A stretch of DNA of 64,000 bases from Gemmatimonadota bacterium (GTDB lineage: Bacteria; Latescibacterota; UBA2968; UBA8231), in NCBI GenBank assembly GCA_009840005.1, contig VXOR01000047.1, positions 78,786 to 142,785 on the forward strand, written 5' to 3'. Position numbers and translations under genes: made by a program. The notes under the pieces were generated by a model. That model searched no databases, was not told the DNA's origin, and saw only the letters and a program-made list of their open reading frames with translations. Position 1 is the first letter of the stretch, and every line of letters begins with the position of its first letter. Below are positions 1-8,847 of the stretch, piece after piece.

Positions 1-618
1 TTGAGCGAGAAGAACGGTAACCTCCCGCGGCTCCTGCCCATTCCCATCGGCGAATTTGAAGCGGCCGCCATTCGGATGCGGCTGGAAAACGATGGCCCTA
101 TACGCCCAATTTCTTACGACTTGCTCTCTTCTATGGTCAACTCCCTTGCGATACGCGTGCGCCAAGTTGTCATCCACAACGTGCGCCGCTCCATTTACTA
201 CGCGAGAGTCGTTATTGAGAAGAATCACGCGATAAAAGACATCGACGCACGTCCCAGCGATGCCATCGCTTTGGCCTTGCGCACGGGTTCGCCAATCTAC
301 GTTGCTCCTGCGTTGCTCGACGAGGTGGGCTTGGAGCCTTTGGAAACCGACTTGGATGTTGAACACACCCTAGACCGCTTCTACGAGTTTGAAGCGCAGA
401 TTTCCACGTCGCTCAATGCAGAAGCTGATCCGGCCACGATCCGCTCACTGAAGCGGCAAGCCGAAGAAGTCGACGCTCAACGCCCGCCGAAGGAAGAGAA
501 AGACGAACTCAGCCTGCTTCAGCATCGGTTACAGCAGGCCGTCATCTGCGAAGAATACGAAGAAGCTGCTCGTCTGCGCGACGCCATCGAATCGCTAGTC
601 AAAAAAATCAAGCGTTGA
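1..618 (+). CDS. Bifunctional nuclease (DUF151) domain + UVR domain protein, 5'-truncated by window edge
   Basis: The first ~115 visible residues match the BFN/DUF151 family: LPIPIGEFEAAAI near the start and IDARPSDAIALALRTGSPIYV at about 80-100. Residues ~165-205 form a UVR (UvrB/UvrC-type) helical hairpin ending EEAARLRDAIESL. Family members normally begin with ~25 more residues before the LPIxIGxxEA motif, and the first codon here (TTG) reads naturally as the Leu of the preceding strand, so the true start is probably left of the window. DUF151 proteins have been described as nucleases or regulators; the specific role here is unknown. The next gene lies 90 bases downstream on the same strand. 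Confidence 0.85.
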   Translation: MSEKNGNLPRLLPIPIGEFEAAAIRMRLENDGPIRPISYDLLSSMVNSLAIRVRQVVIHNVRRSIYYARVVIEKNHAIKDIDARPSDAIALALRTGSPIYVAPALLDEVGLEPLETDLDVEHTLDRFYEFEAQISTSLNAEADPATIRSLKRQAEEVDAQRPPKEEKDELSLLQHRLQQAVICEEYEEAARLRDAIESLVKKIKR

Positions 619-707
619 ACCCCAATCCGGGTGGACGCAGACGTAACACCTACCAAGTAGCCGAAGTTGCCAAGTTGCCCAAGACACTGATCCGTGCACA
701 GCACACA

Positions 708-1157
708 ATGGCCTTACAACTATTTTTTTGTCTCGCCCTGCTCCTCGGCTGCAATAGCGAAGCCGTAGACCAACGCTTCTCGCACCCAGCCCAGACTTTC
801 CAGACCTACAAGTACGCGCTAGAAAACAGCGACTTTGACCTGCTTTGGGAATGTTTCAGTTCTTCACAAGTGGAGGGCGAGGATCGTCAGAGCTTTGTCG
901 AACGGTGGCGGCGAAAGACGCCTGCCGAGATCAAGGCTCAACTGCGACGAGAAATCGCCGAAGAGCGCATCATCAACGAACGCATTGGTTACTTACTCTT
1001 CGATTCCTCTACGCTAGGCGATGAGCGCGTATCGCCATTTTTTTATTTTCTTCGAGATTCCAATGGTTGGAAAATTACCTCCCACCTAGACAGCACCTTC
1101 CACCAAGAGTTAGAGCAAGCCATTGAGCGCGGCGAGTACAAACTGCCCGACTTCTAA
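708..1157 (+). CDS. Small predicted lipoprotein, NTF2/DUF4878-like
   Basis: 149 residues. A TTG overlapping the previous stop would give a longer frame, but the ATG at 708 is preferred because it directly yields a lipoprotein signal: a short hydrophobic run MALQLFFCLALLLGC with lipobox LLLGC and Cys at ~15. The mature part (QTFQTYKYALENSDFDLLWECFSSS) resembles NTF2-like/DUF4878 lipoproteins that begin with a helix counting events per residue chain, but similarity is loose. No catalytic motif is visible. It probably sits on the periplasmic face of a membrane. Function unknown. Confidence 0.7.
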   Translation: MALQLFFCLALLLGCNSEAVDQRFSHPAQTFQTYKYALENSDFDLLWECFSSSQVEGEDRQSFVERWRRKTPAEIKAQLRREIAEERIINERIGYLLFDSSTLGDERVSPFFYFLRDSNGWKITSHLDSTFHQELEQAIERGEYKLPDF

Positions 1158-1183
1158 CTCTTTCCTTCCCATTAACTCTCTCC

Positions 1184-1735
1184 TCATCTAGGCGGCTCTA
1201 AGTTCCAAGTCCCTATAATGCCCATTATCATATCCCACTGCTTGTCGTCCATCGCCTCTACCAGAGCGAGCAGGCGCAACACATCGCGCTCCTTCTGTTT
1301 CTTGCGCGCCCGGGCAACAGTCTCTAACCACGGTTGATCCCCAAGCAGAGCCAAAATTTCTGGCTTCGATAGTATCCCCAAGAGGGCTGGGTCCAACGGC
1401 TCTTCGCTAGACAGGAGCTTGTTGACGACTGGGTCCGACAGCGAGCGCATCATCTTGCCATAGAGCGCACGTCCTTCCTCCGAACTCGCCTTGGCCTCAT
1501 AAGCAGCTATCAACACTGTGTTAGAGTCGAGTTCCAAAACCTCGGCCAACTTGAGACACACTTCGTCGGAAGGAACCTTATCCCCTTTCTCAATTTGTCC
1601 TATATAGGTTGCCCATACGCCCTTGGGCCTTCGCGTCGTCACGAGTTGTTCGGCCAATCCCTGCTGGCTCAGGTGGGCTTGTAGCCGGGCCTCCTTGACC
1701 ATTTCTGCAAACTGCATTTGCGATCCCTCTGACAT
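1184..1735 (-). CDS. XRE-family HTH transcriptional regulator
   Basis: 183 residues. An N-terminal Cro/C1-type helix-turn-helix lies at about 8-75: FAEMVKEARLQAHLSQQGLAEQL, then a short insertion, then YIGQIEKGDKVPSDEVCLKLAEVLEL. The C-terminal ~100 residues are helical and charged with no recognised ligand domain, perhaps a dimerisation or sensing region. It is transcribed toward the preceding lipoprotein gene (convergent), and its upstream region (1736-1830) abuts the promoter of the ncRNA described below, so it may share that control region. Target genes cannot be inferred. Confidence 0.8.
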   Translation of the reverse strand: MSEGSQMQFAEMVKEARLQAHLSQQGLAEQLVTTRRPKGVWATYIGQIEKGDKVPSDEVCLKLAEVLELDSNTVLIAAYEAKASSEEGRALYGKMMRSLSDPVVNKLLSSEEPLDPALLGILSKPEILALLGDQPWLETVARARKKQKERDVLRLLALVEAMDDKQWDMIMGIIGTWNLEPPR

Positions 1736-1825
1736 TATTTTTAACCACCATCTCTGTCAAAGATACGCACACACTTGTAAGTGTGCAAGGCTCCGTTATC
1801 ATTTTCCATGTCTGTGCTTTTCTGC

Positions 1826-1854
1826 TTGACAACACAATCTAGCGTGTGTATTTT
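1826..1854 (+). promoter_or_regulatory. Strong sigma-70-type promoter for the ncRNA
   Basis: A perfect -35 TTGACA (1826-1831), a 17-base spacer and a -10 TATTTT (1849-1854). Transcription would begin around 1861, exactly at the left foot of the closing stem of the structured RNA. No coding start follows within normal distance. Confidence 0.7.
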
Positions 1855-1860
1855 TGTTCC

Positions 1861-2073
1861 TAAATAGAGTGTGGTGGTCCGCTAGCGTGGCTAACGTCTT
1901 GAACCGCGAAGCTCGGATTTCCCTTTTTCGAGTCGTTGAGATCTTCAAAACTACCTCCCCACACCGCCTCGTTTGAGGATCTCATTTGCGTTTCAAGATC
2001 ACACCTTCCGGCCGCCACACTCTTTATTTCATAAGCAGCCCATTTTTAGATGGGCTGCTTTTTTATTTTTTTT
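1861..2073 (+). ncRNA. Structured non-coding RNA with own promoter and terminator (6S-like candidate)
   Basis: About 165-170 bases fold into a long interrupted rod. The closing stem pairs AAATA..GAGTGTGGTGGTC (1862-1879) with GGCCGCCACACTC..TATTT (2010-2029). An inner stem pairs TCTTGAACCGCGAA (1897-1910) with 1985-1998, 13 of 14 positions. An apical part holds a CTCG/CGAG hairpin (about 1912-1942) and TGAGATCTTC paired with GAGGATCTCA (to about 1983). A consensus promoter precedes it and a perfect Rho-independent terminator follows. The rod with internal bubbles and the size are those of 6S RNA, but I cannot align it to a known 6S consensus, so the family call is tentative; that it is an RNA gene is better supported. 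Confidence 0.6.
2033..2073 (+). terminator. Rho-independent terminator of the ncRNA
   Basis: A perfect 11-bp stem AAGCAGCCCAT (2033-2043) / ATGGGCTGCTT (2050-2060) with a 6-base loop, followed by a T-rich run. It lies 29 bases before the ATG of the glycosyltransferase gene and argues against any start codon upstream of it. Confidence 0.88.
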
Positions 2074-2101
2074 AGCCTTTACGCCGGTTCCTTTATACAC
2101 C

Positions 2102-3217
2102 ATGCGTATCTGTATGGTCGCCTTCACCGACCTGAATTTCGACTACCGCATCTACCGAGAGGCTACCTCGCTGCGCCGCGCTGGTCACCAAGTCGTCATT
2201 GTCGCCTCCTCTTTCAACTCAGCCCCTCTCAAAGGATGGGACGATTTTGAAATCTATCCGATTCCGCTAGATCGGAGCCGCTCGCTACGCCGCCTCTATC
2301 CTTTGTTTTGGCAACGGGCCTATCCCCTGCTCGTCGATACCCAGCCGGATGCTTATCACGCCCACGACCTAGACTCGCTGTGGCCAGCAGTGCGAGCTGC
2401 ACAGCGACTAGAGCTGCCCATCGTCTATGACGCACACGAATTTTGGACCGAGCAGTCTTCACTGGTCACTCGGCCGCTGATGCGGTCTTGCTGGCGTTTG
2501 CTGGAGCAGCGGCTGATAAGACGGGTAGATCGCGTCATAACCGTCAGCGGGTCTATCGCCCAATCGCTCAGGGAGCGTTACCGCCTTGACGAGGTCGTCG
2601 TTCTGCGCAATTTGCCGCTATTCCGCCATAAGGTCCAAAGCAACCTGATACGCGAAACACTGGACTTGCCCGATAATCGCCCCGTTGTTCTCTACCAAGG
2701 AGGATTTCTCACCGAAAATGGCTTGCGCGAGCAAATTGAGGCCGCCGCAGGGTTTGCCGCCGCCCTAGTTCTAATTGGGGATGGACCAAGTGAACAGGCC
2801 CTGCGGAACCAAGTTCGCGCTGCGGGCCTAGAGGACCGGGTCTATTTTATTCCTCGGGTGCCCTTTTACCAACTTCACAATTACACTTGCTCGGCCGACT
2901 TGGGGCTGTGTCTGATCAAAGGCACGGGCAAGAGCTTCTATTACTCGCTGCCCAACAAGCTGTTCGAGTATATGATGGCCGGGCTACCGGTCTTAGCCAG
3001 CAACTTTCCTGAAATGGAGCGCATCGTCCGCGAAACGCGTACCGGAACTACGGTCGATCCAACCAATATAGCAGCCATTCGAGAGCAGATCGCCGCTTTT
3101 TTGGACAATGCAGCGCAACGAGAGGCGTGCGCCAAGGCGAGTTTGCAGGCGGCACAACGCTATAACTGGGAACGAGAAGCCGCTCAACTCACCCAGCTTT
3201 ACGAAGCCTTAACATGA
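2102..3217 (+). CDS. Glycosyltransferase family 4 (GT-B fold)
   Basis: 371 residues from the ATG at 2102. An in-frame TTG/ATG-like extension back to 1973 exists but crosses the ncRNA terminator; MRICMVAFTDLNFDYRIYRE is the usual family N terminus. The N domain carries YHAHDLDSLWPA and VYDAHEFWTE. The C-terminal domain has VLYQGGFLTENGL, then LPNKLFEYMMAGLPVLASNF with the E-x7-E type donor-binding region. It should transfer a sugar from a nucleotide-sugar donor onto a surface glycan; acceptor unknown. One base separates it from the next glycosyltransferase gene, so the two are probably cotranscribed. Confidence 0.88.
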   Translation: MRICMVAFTDLNFDYRIYREATSLRRAGHQVVIVASSFNSAPLKGWDDFEIYPIPLDRSRSLRRLYPLFWQRAYPLLVDTQPDAYHAHDLDSLWPAVRAAQRLELPIVYDAHEFWTEQSSLVTRPLMRSCWRLLEQRLIRRVDRVITVSGSIAQSLRERYRLDEVVVLRNLPLFRHKVQSNLIRETLDLPDNRPVVLYQGGFLTENGLREQIEAAAGFAAALVLIGDGPSEQALRNQVRAAGLEDRVYFIPRVPFYQLHNYTCSADLGLCLIKGTGKSFYYSLPNKLFEYMMAGLPVLASNFPEMERIVRETRTGTTVDPTNIAAIREQIAAFLDNAAQREACAKASLQAAQRYNWEREAAQLTQLYEALT

Positions 3218-3218
3218 C

Positions 3219-4148
3219 ATGAGCGCCCCGCTGACGCTTAGCGTCGTAATACCTACCTATGACGAGCCTGAGCGCCTCGAAGCAGCACTTAAGAGCCTGT
3301 CGCAGCAAAATTACCCCCACGAAGCGACCCAAATCATCGTGGTGGACGATGCCTCCCCCCATTTGGATGCCGAGCGGCTACATGCGGCGATCGCGCCGTT
3401 AGAGTTGCGGCTACTCCGCAACGAACAGAATCAGGGGCGCGCCCGGGCGCGCAACGCCGCCCTGCGGGTCGCCAGCGGTGATATCGTCGTCTTTCTCGAC
3501 AGCGACATGACCGTCGGCACCAATTTTCTCCGCGCCCATGCCCAACAGCATCAAAACCACGCGGAAGCCGTTTTTGTCGGCAATATCCGCTTTGCCAGTG
3601 AAATTCCCGCTACATCCCTGACTCGCTATCTCGAAGGGAGGGGCGTTCACAGGGTTGACGAGGACAAGCCCATACCCTTCAACTGCTTTGTCACCGGCAA
3701 CTCCTCGGTGCGCCGGTCATCCCTGCTGCGCGTGGGATTCTTCGATGAGGATCTCACGGCTTATGGCGGCGAAGATCTAGAATTGGGGTACCGCCTCCAC
3801 TTGGCGGCTATTCCGATTTACTATGCCCCTAAAGCCCTGTCACACCACAATCACTTGCGTTCGTTGGAGCCGCTTTGCCGCCTGATGCAGACCTACGGCA
3901 ACAAATCAATCCCGATCCTTTTAAACAAGTATCCCGAATTGGACGCCGTACTCCGGTTGGACTTTATCAGATCCGCTGCTTTTTCTCCTCGGCGGCTCGC
4001 GCTTCAGCTAGCCTTGTTGCCGCCGGTTCACTACCCAATTCGCTGGGTGACCCGCTGGCTTGTGAAAACTTACGTCCCGGATCTGTTTTTTAGCTACTTG
4101 TTCTGGTCCAGTCGCACGCGGGGTTATATGCGTGCTCTAAACGAATAA
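3219..4148 (+). CDS. Glycosyltransferase family 2 (GT-A fold)
   Basis: 309 residues. LTLSVVIPTYDEPERLEAAL at the N terminus, VVDDASP near 41-47, NEQNQGRARARNAAL near 68-81 and the metal/nucleotide-binding DSD at 94-96 are diagnostic. GGEDLELGYRLH about residue 190 is the ED acceptor-side motif. The C terminus (last ~50 residues) has hydrophobic, aromatic stretches that may contact the membrane. It starts one base after the GT4 stop. Together with the GT4 and the downstream CPBP protease it looks like a small cell-envelope glycan locus; substrate not deducible. Confidence 0.9.
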   Translation: MSAPLTLSVVIPTYDEPERLEAALKSLSQQNYPHEATQIIVVDDASPHLDAERLHAAIAPLELRLLRNEQNQGRARARNAALRVASGDIVVFLDSDMTVGTNFLRAHAQQHQNHAEAVFVGNIRFASEIPATSLTRYLEGRGVHRVDEDKPIPFNCFVTGNSSVRRSSLLRVGFFDEDLTAYGGEDLELGYRLHLAAIPIYYAPKALSHHNHLRSLEPLCRLMQTYGNKSIPILLNKYPELDAVLRLDFIRSAAFSPRRLALQLALLPPVHYPIRWVTRWLVKTYVPDLFFSYLFWSSRTRGYMRALNE

Positions 4149-4173
4149 AGAATAACGACTTATATTAAGTCTT

Positions 4174-4980
4174 ATGAGTACGCACTATCCCCGCTTCTCC
4201 CAAGTTCTCCGCGTAGCGCTACCTGCGCTCCTGCTGGCCCACTTCATAGTTTGGCCCATCGTCGGCCTCCTGTCCCTACATGCTGGTATTATTGCCGCCG
4301 AATGTACCCTTCTGTGGTTTGTGGCCCTTTATATTCGCCGGCATCGCCTAATTGCCGAAGACCTGCTTCTGTTCAACGCCACACCGCCTGCGTCCCTGTT
4401 GCTGACAATCCCGGCGACTATTTGCTGTAGCCTCGTAATCGCCGAACTCGACTTGTATCTGGCCTATCTCCTCGGCCTGATAGACCTGTCCATGCCGCTG
4501 TCTTTTCAGAAAAACCTGCTGGAGATTCAGATTGTCCGCGGACTAGCGGAGATCCCGAAGGGACTGATAACACTAGTGCTGGTACCTGTGCTTTGCGAAG
4601 AGCCCCTCTTCCGCGGACTTGTGTTCACGAGTCTTTGCGCTCACTATGGGCCACGCTGGGCGCTAGGCGGTTCGGCCCTGCTGTTTGCCATTTCTCACTT
4701 CAACCCTTGGCAAATGATCCCCCTCCTCCTCTTTGGGCTCTTCCTCGGCGCTTTAGTTTACTGGACTCACAGCATCTATCCTGCTATGCTCGCCCACGCG
4801 GTCAACAACTTGACTTCGATAACTGGGATCAACTTGCGCACTTACTTAGGCATAGATGGCCTCGGTCCCTCCCAACATCTCCCCATGCCTTTGATCCTGC
4901 TTGCCGGCCTACTTCTTCTTGCCGGTCTCCTGCTTCTCAGCCGCCAACCCACCATTATGCCGCTGTTGACTAGGAGGTAA
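4174..4980 (+). CDS. CPBP-family intramembrane metalloprotease
   Basis: 268 residues, hydrophobic with about seven or eight membrane spans. All three CPBP (CaaX protease / bacteriocin-processing, PF02517) motifs are visible: EEPLFRG at 142-148 (EExxxR), LLFAISHF about 168-175 (FxxxH) and HAVNN about 207-211. The family uses these Glu and His residues to bind zinc and cleave within or near membranes; some members process prenylated peptides, others confer bacteriocin immunity. The substrate here is unknown. It follows the glycosyltransferase pair by 25 bases. Confidence 0.88.
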   Translation: MSTHYPRFSQVLRVALPALLLAHFIVWPIVGLLSLHAGIIAAECTLLWFVALYIRRHRLIAEDLLLFNATPPASLLLTIPATICCSLVIAELDLYLAYLLGLIDLSMPLSFQKNLLEIQIVRGLAEIPKGLITLVLVPVLCEEPLFRGLVFTSLCAHYGPRWALGGSALLFAISHFNPWQMIPLLLFGLFLGALVYWTHSIYPAMLAHAVNNLTSITGINLRTYLGIDGLGPSQHLPMPLILLAGLLLLAGLLLLSRQPTIMPLLTRR

Positions 4981-5051
4981 TTAGCTCCGCCCGATTACAA
5001 CTGATCTGTTGGGGGAGAGGCAGTTACGTAGAAAAACGTTCCCTAATTAAA

Positions 5052-5921
5052 TCAGCTTAGTACCTTCGCTACCGTTTCCCCAATTTCCGCCGGACTCTCA
5101 CAGATGTGAATCCCTGCTTCCCGCATCGCCGCCATTTTGTCCTCGGCCGTTCCCTTACCGCCTGAAATAATAGCTCCTGCATGTCCCATCCGCCGCCCTG
5201 GAGGTGCCGTGCGCCCCGCGATAAAGCCAATGACGGGCTTGTCGTAGCATTCTTTGATATAGGCGGCCGCTTCCTCTTCAGCCGTGCCGCCAATCTCGCC
5301 GATCATCACGATCACATCGGTCTCAGAGTCGTCCTTAAAGAGAGCCAGCGCGTCCACGAAGCGAGTACCGATGATTGGGTCGCCGCCAATGCCGATGGCT
5401 GTGGACTGGCCTAGGCCCCGCTCAGTGAGCTGCCCCACGGCTTCATAGGTCAGCGTTCCGCTGCGGGAGATAATCCCCACGCGACCTAGCTGGTGAATAA
5501 AACCGGGCATAATGCCGATTTTGCACTTCCCCGGCGAGATGACGCCAGGGCAATTAGGCCCGATCAGCCGAGTAGAGCGCGCTTGGACATAATGGTAGGC
5601 TTTAACCATGTCACTTACGGGGATGTTCTCGGTGATACAGATGACTAGCTCTATACCGGCATCGGCCGCTTCCATGATGGCGTCGGCGGCAAAGGGGGCT
5701 GGTACAAAGATGATTGAAGCATTGGCACCTGTGGCCTCAACGCCTTCGGCGACCGTGTCAAACACCGGAACGCCTTCAAATTCTTGGCCGCCTTTGCCAG
5801 GTGTTGCTCCCCCGACCACTTTCGTGCCGTACTCCAGCATTTGTCGCGTGTGAAATGATCCTTCCGACCCTGTAATTGCCTGTACAAAGACTTTGGTGTT
5901 TTCGTCGATTAAAACGCTCAT
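5052..5921 (-). CDS. sucD: Succinyl-CoA synthetase alpha subunit
   Basis: 289 residues, the normal length. The N-terminal CoA-binding Rossmann domain starts with [26 protein letters not shown] sequence (residues 11-32), and the phosphohistidine is H247 in [30 protein letters not shown] (119-138) is a family signature. With SucC it interconverts succinyl-CoA plus NDP and succinate plus NTP in the TCA cycle, in the cytoplasm. It lies 13 bases after sucC in the same operon, beta then alpha as usual. Confidence 0.98.
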   Translation of the reverse strand: MSVLIDENTKVFVQAITGSEGSFHTRQMLEYGTKVVGGATPGKGGQEFEGVPVFDTVAEGVEATGANASIIFVPAPFAADAIMEAADAGIELVICITENIPVSDMVKAYHYVQARSTRLIGPNCPGVISPGKCKIGIMPGFIHQLGRVGIISRSGTLTYEAVGQLTERGLGQSTAIGIGGDPIIGTRFVDALALFKDDSETDVIVMIGEIGGTAEEEAAAYIKECYDKPVIGFIAGRTAPPGRRMGHAGAIISGGKGTAEDKMAAMREAGIHICESPAEIGETVAKVLS

Positions 5922-5934
5922 CCCTGTATTCCTC

Positions 5935-7092
5935 TTACTGAATAGTCGCCTTGACCATCGCCGCCGCGTCTTTCAACCCCTGCCCAACGGCAAAGTCCAT
6001 ATCGGAATTTTCCAGCATCTCGGCGGCCATATCTGCGTTAGTCCCAGCCAGCCGCACGACGACCGGCACGTTGACTTCAATGTTTTTGCGCGCCTCAATC
6101 ACGCCGGCGGCCACGCGGTCGCAGCGCACAATGCCGCCGAAGATGTTGATGAGAATGGCCTTTACATTCGGGTCGGAAAGCAAAATACGGAAGCCATTTT
6201 CCACGGTTTCAGCACTGGCACCCCCGCCTACGTCCAAGAAATTGGCTGGCTCAGCACCGGACAGCTTGATAATGTCCATAGTGGCCATTGCCAGTCCAGC
6301 ACCGTTGACCATACAACCGATATTGCCGTCGAGCTTGATATAGTTCAAATCGTATTTGGCGGCTTCGACCTCTAACTCTTCCTCTTCATCCAAGTCGCGC
6401 ATTTCCGCTAAGTCGGGGTGGCGGAAGAGTGCGTTGTCGTCCAAGTCTATTTTGGCATCCAGCGCCAAAAGCTGCCCATCGGCGGTCGCCACCAAAGGAT
6501 TGACTTCGACCAGTGAGCAATCGGCATCGACATAGGCTCTGTAGAGGCTAAGAATAAAACTGGCTGCTTGGCGCACCTGCTTGCCCTCGAAGCCAAGCCC
6601 AAAGGCTAGGCGCGTCGCTTGGAATGCCTGTAGCCCCACTGCGGGATCGACCGTTTCCTTGAGAATTTTCTCTGGGGTCTCTGCGGCGACCTCCTCGATC
6701 TCCATTCCGCCCTCTTGGCTGGCCATGACCACTATCTTGCATTGGGCCCGGTCGAGCGTGATGCCCAGATAAAGCTCGCGTTCTATATCCGAGGCTTTCT
6801 CCACGAGGACTTGCTTGACCTTTTGGCCTTCAGGGCCAGTCTGGTGGGTGACGAGCTGCATGCCGAGAATCTCGCTGGCCGCTTGGCGCGCCTCTTCGGG
6901 GTTAGCGGCCAGTTTGACGCCTCCGCCCTTGCCCCGACCTCCGGCGTGGATTTGGGCCTTAATTACGACTTTTCCCCCCAGTTCGGAGGCCATCCGTTCG
7001 GCTTGATCTGCTGTCGTGGCCACGTGGCCGCTCGGTACGGCGACTTGGTACTGGCGCAAAATTTCTTTGGCTTGATATTCGTGAATTTTCAT
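5935..7092 (-). CDS. sucC: Succinyl-CoA synthetase beta subunit
   Basis: 385 residues. ATP-grasp domain from [15 protein letters not shown] (family-typical start) through [21 protein letters not shown] (nucleotide binding). CoA-ligase domain in the second half with [16 protein letters not shown] near 320. Family members are ~388 residues, so it is full length. First gene of the sucCD operon. The 169-base gap to the divergent SDR gene should hold both promoters, though I see no consensus hexamer pair there. Confidence 0.98.
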   Translation of the reverse strand: MKIHEYQAKEILRQYQVAVPSGHVATTADQAERMASELGGKVVIKAQIHAGGRGKGGGVKLAANPEEARQAASEILGMQLVTHQTGPEGQKVKQVLVEKASDIERELYLGITLDRAQCKIVVMASQEGGMEIEEVAAETPEKILKETVDPAVGLQAFQATRLAFGLGFEGKQVRQAASFILSLYRAYVDADCSLVEVNPLVATADGQLLALDAKIDLDDNALFRHPDLAEMRDLDEEEELEVEAAKYDLNYIKLDGNIGCMVNGAGLAMATMDIIKLSGAEPANFLDVGGGASAETVENGFRILLSDPNVKAILINIFGGIVRCDRVAAGVIEARKNIEVNVPVVVRLAGTNADMAAEMLENSDMDFAVGQGLKDAAAMVKATIQ

Positions 7093-7261
7093 GGGCGTTA
7101 TCTATCTATTAGGTGAAATGAACGCAAAAGAGTATGAAAACCTTCCCCTACCAGCAAGGCGATCTAAGAAACGACCAGCACAAGTACCAAACTAGGGCTG
7201 TTGATCGTTGGGAAAGTCCCGTAATATTCAGGCATAGCCAAAGACTTTGAGGAGGTAGCCC

Positions 7262-8014
7262 GTGAAAATCTTGTTAGTCGGCGGGGCCGGCCACGTCGGC
7301 ACCTGCACTACTCCCTACCTTAGACGCCATCACGACCTGCGCGTGTTGGACATCGCCAAGCCTCGGTACGAGGTAGAATACATCGAAGGCTCTATTGCCG
7401 ACCCGGAGGCCCTCGCTCGTGCCCTAGAAGGAGTGGACGCCTTCATCAACATGACCATGAAGAGCGGCCAAGGCGGCCTCGACAAAGACCAAACCGAGGC
7501 TCAGATCGTCGATAACTACGCGGTCAACTGTCTGGGACTGCATCTGCTCCTGTACACCGCTTGGAGGCTAGGGATCAAAAAAGGCGTTCACACCTCCACC
7601 ATGAGCGCCCACTACCGCGCCCGCTCCTATTATCCGTCCGAGGAGGAAGTACCACTTGATAGCCCTAGTGTGTACGGCTTCACTAAGGGGCTAGCCGAGG
7701 GCATTTGTCGCTATTTCGCCCGCCAATTTGACCTGAACTTGGCGATCCTGCGCATAACCGGTCCGCGCACCCGGGCGCAATTCACAGAACAAGCCCAAAA
7801 TCCACCACACTACCCTCCCGGCAGTCTTTACTTTACCGACGAGGAAGATTTGGCTAAAGCCTATCTAGCCGCTTTAGACTACGTGTGCACAGGCCATGGC
7901 CGCTGCGATGCCTTCTTCATATCGGGCGACGCCGACCACCGCGAGATGAACATGTCCAAAGCACGAGCTGTTTTAGGCTGGGAGCCTAAATCGCATCTGA
8001 TGCTGGAGGAGTGA
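7262..8014 (+). CDS. NAD-dependent epimerase/dehydratase (extended SDR)
   Basis: 250 residues from GTG at 7262, preceded by GGAGG about 8 bases upstream. Rossmann glycine motif GGAGHVG at 7-13 and active-site Y138xxxK142 (SVYGFTKGLAEG). The T/S of the catalytic triad is likely in THTSTMSAH near 111-117. Extended SDRs of this type epimerise or dehydrate nucleotide-activated sugars or related substrates, but the C-terminal substrate domain is short (family often 300-330), so the substrate is uncertain. Monocistronic and divergent from sucCD. Confidence 0.85.
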   Translation: MKILLVGGAGHVGTCTTPYLRRHHDLRVLDIAKPRYEVEYIEGSIADPEALARALEGVDAFINMTMKSGQGGLDKDQTEAQIVDNYAVNCLGLHLLLYTAWRLGIKKGVHTSTMSAHYRARSYYPSEEEVPLDSPSVYGFTKGLAEGICRYFARQFDLNLAILRITGPRTRAQFTEQAQNPPHYPPGSLYFTDEEDLAKAYLAALDYVCTGHGRCDAFFISGDADHREMNMSKARAVLGWEPKSHLMLEE

Positions 8015-8100
8015 GAATCCCACGCGAATAATACGTGCCCAATGGCTGCAAATTTCTGAACGAGGTTTGCTGGATCCCCAATCACCTTAGGCGCAACGCC

Positions 8101-8134
8101 AAAAAAACAGGCCCACCAGAATGGTTGGGCCTGT
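8101..8134 (-). terminator. Rho-independent terminator of rplU-rpmA
   Basis: Read on the minus strand: stem ACAGGCCCA(A)CCA / TGGTGGGCCTGT (8107-8134) with a TTC loop and one bulged A, then a run of seven T (8107-8101). It lies ~45 bases after the rpmA stop. Confidence 0.88.
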
Positions 8135-8178
8135 CTCAATACTATGGATCAGTTCGCGTTGTGATTTAACGCATCTTC

Positions 8179-8433
8179 TTAGGCCGCGTAGACGCTCACC
8201 CGCTTGCCCTTCTTGCCAAAAGACTCAAACTGCACCTGCCCGTCAATGATGGCGAAGAGCGTGTCATCCCCGCCCTTCTTGACGTTGACGCCCGGATGAA
8301 TGCGCGTCCCGCGCTGCCGCACTATAATCGTGCCGGCGCTGACCTTCTCTCCGCCAAAGCGCTTAACGCCTAGGCGCTGCGCATTGCTATCGCGCCCGTT
8401 TTTGGAACTACCGACACCCTTTTTATGAGCCAT
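8179..8433 (-). CDS. rpmA: 50S ribosomal protein L27
   Basis: 84 residues beginning [20 protein letters not shown], the conserved L27 N terminus that reaches the peptidyl-transferase centre, and containing [13 protein letters not shown]. There is no Firmicutes-type cleavable N-terminal extension. It lies 20 bases downstream of rplU in the usual L21-L27 order and is followed by a strong terminator. Confidence 0.98.
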   Translation of the reverse strand: MAHKKGVGSSKNGRDSNAQRLGVKRFGGEKVSAGTIIVRQRGTRIHPGVNVKKGGDDTLFAIIDGQVQFESFGKKGKRVSVYAA

Positions 8434-8453
8434 AATACCTAGTCCTTTCGCAC

Positions 8454-8771
8454 TTAGTTCGGAAGAACGATGTCCTCAACCCGAATCTCGGTGTAATCCT
8501 GGCGGTGGCCGGTGCGCCGCCGGTATTTCTTGCGCCGTTTCTTCTTGAAAACGACAATCTTGTCGCCGCGACCGTGGCCGATGACCGTCGCCGAAACACT
8601 GGCTCCCTCGACCGTGGGACTGCCAACCTTGGTCTCGTCGTCGCCGGAAACTAGCAGGACATCGGTAAATTCCTGAGTGCTGCCTTCTTCGGCCTGAAGC
8701 CGGGGCACGCGCAGACGCTGACCTTTATCGACTTTGACCTGATGGCCGGCGATACTGACAACTGCATACAT
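8454..8771 (-). CDS. rplU: 50S ribosomal protein L21
   Basis: 105 residues from the ATG at 8771 ([20 protein letters not shown]). This start is chosen over an upstream in-frame one because it matches the family and has a GGAG ribosome-binding site ~8 bases before it. The C-terminal [19 protein letters not shown] region is the rRNA-binding signature. First gene of the rplU-rpmA pair. Confidence 0.97.
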   Translation of the reverse strand: MYAVVSIAGHQVKVDKGQRLRVPRLQAEEGSTQEFTDVLLVSGDDETKVGSPTVEGASVSATVIGHGRGDKIVVFKKKRRKKYRRRTGHRQDYTEIRVEDIVLPN

Positions 8772-8847
8772 GAATTGCACTCCTACGCTAAGACTACTTT
8801 GCAATCAATTAGAAAGCATTTAAAGATATGGGCCGGAATTTTTTCTG

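Noticed and set aside
1973..2101. N-terminal extension of the GT4 gene to 1973
   Set aside because: It would run through the perfect terminator hairpin at 2033-2060, and the family start MRICMV fits the ATG at 2102.
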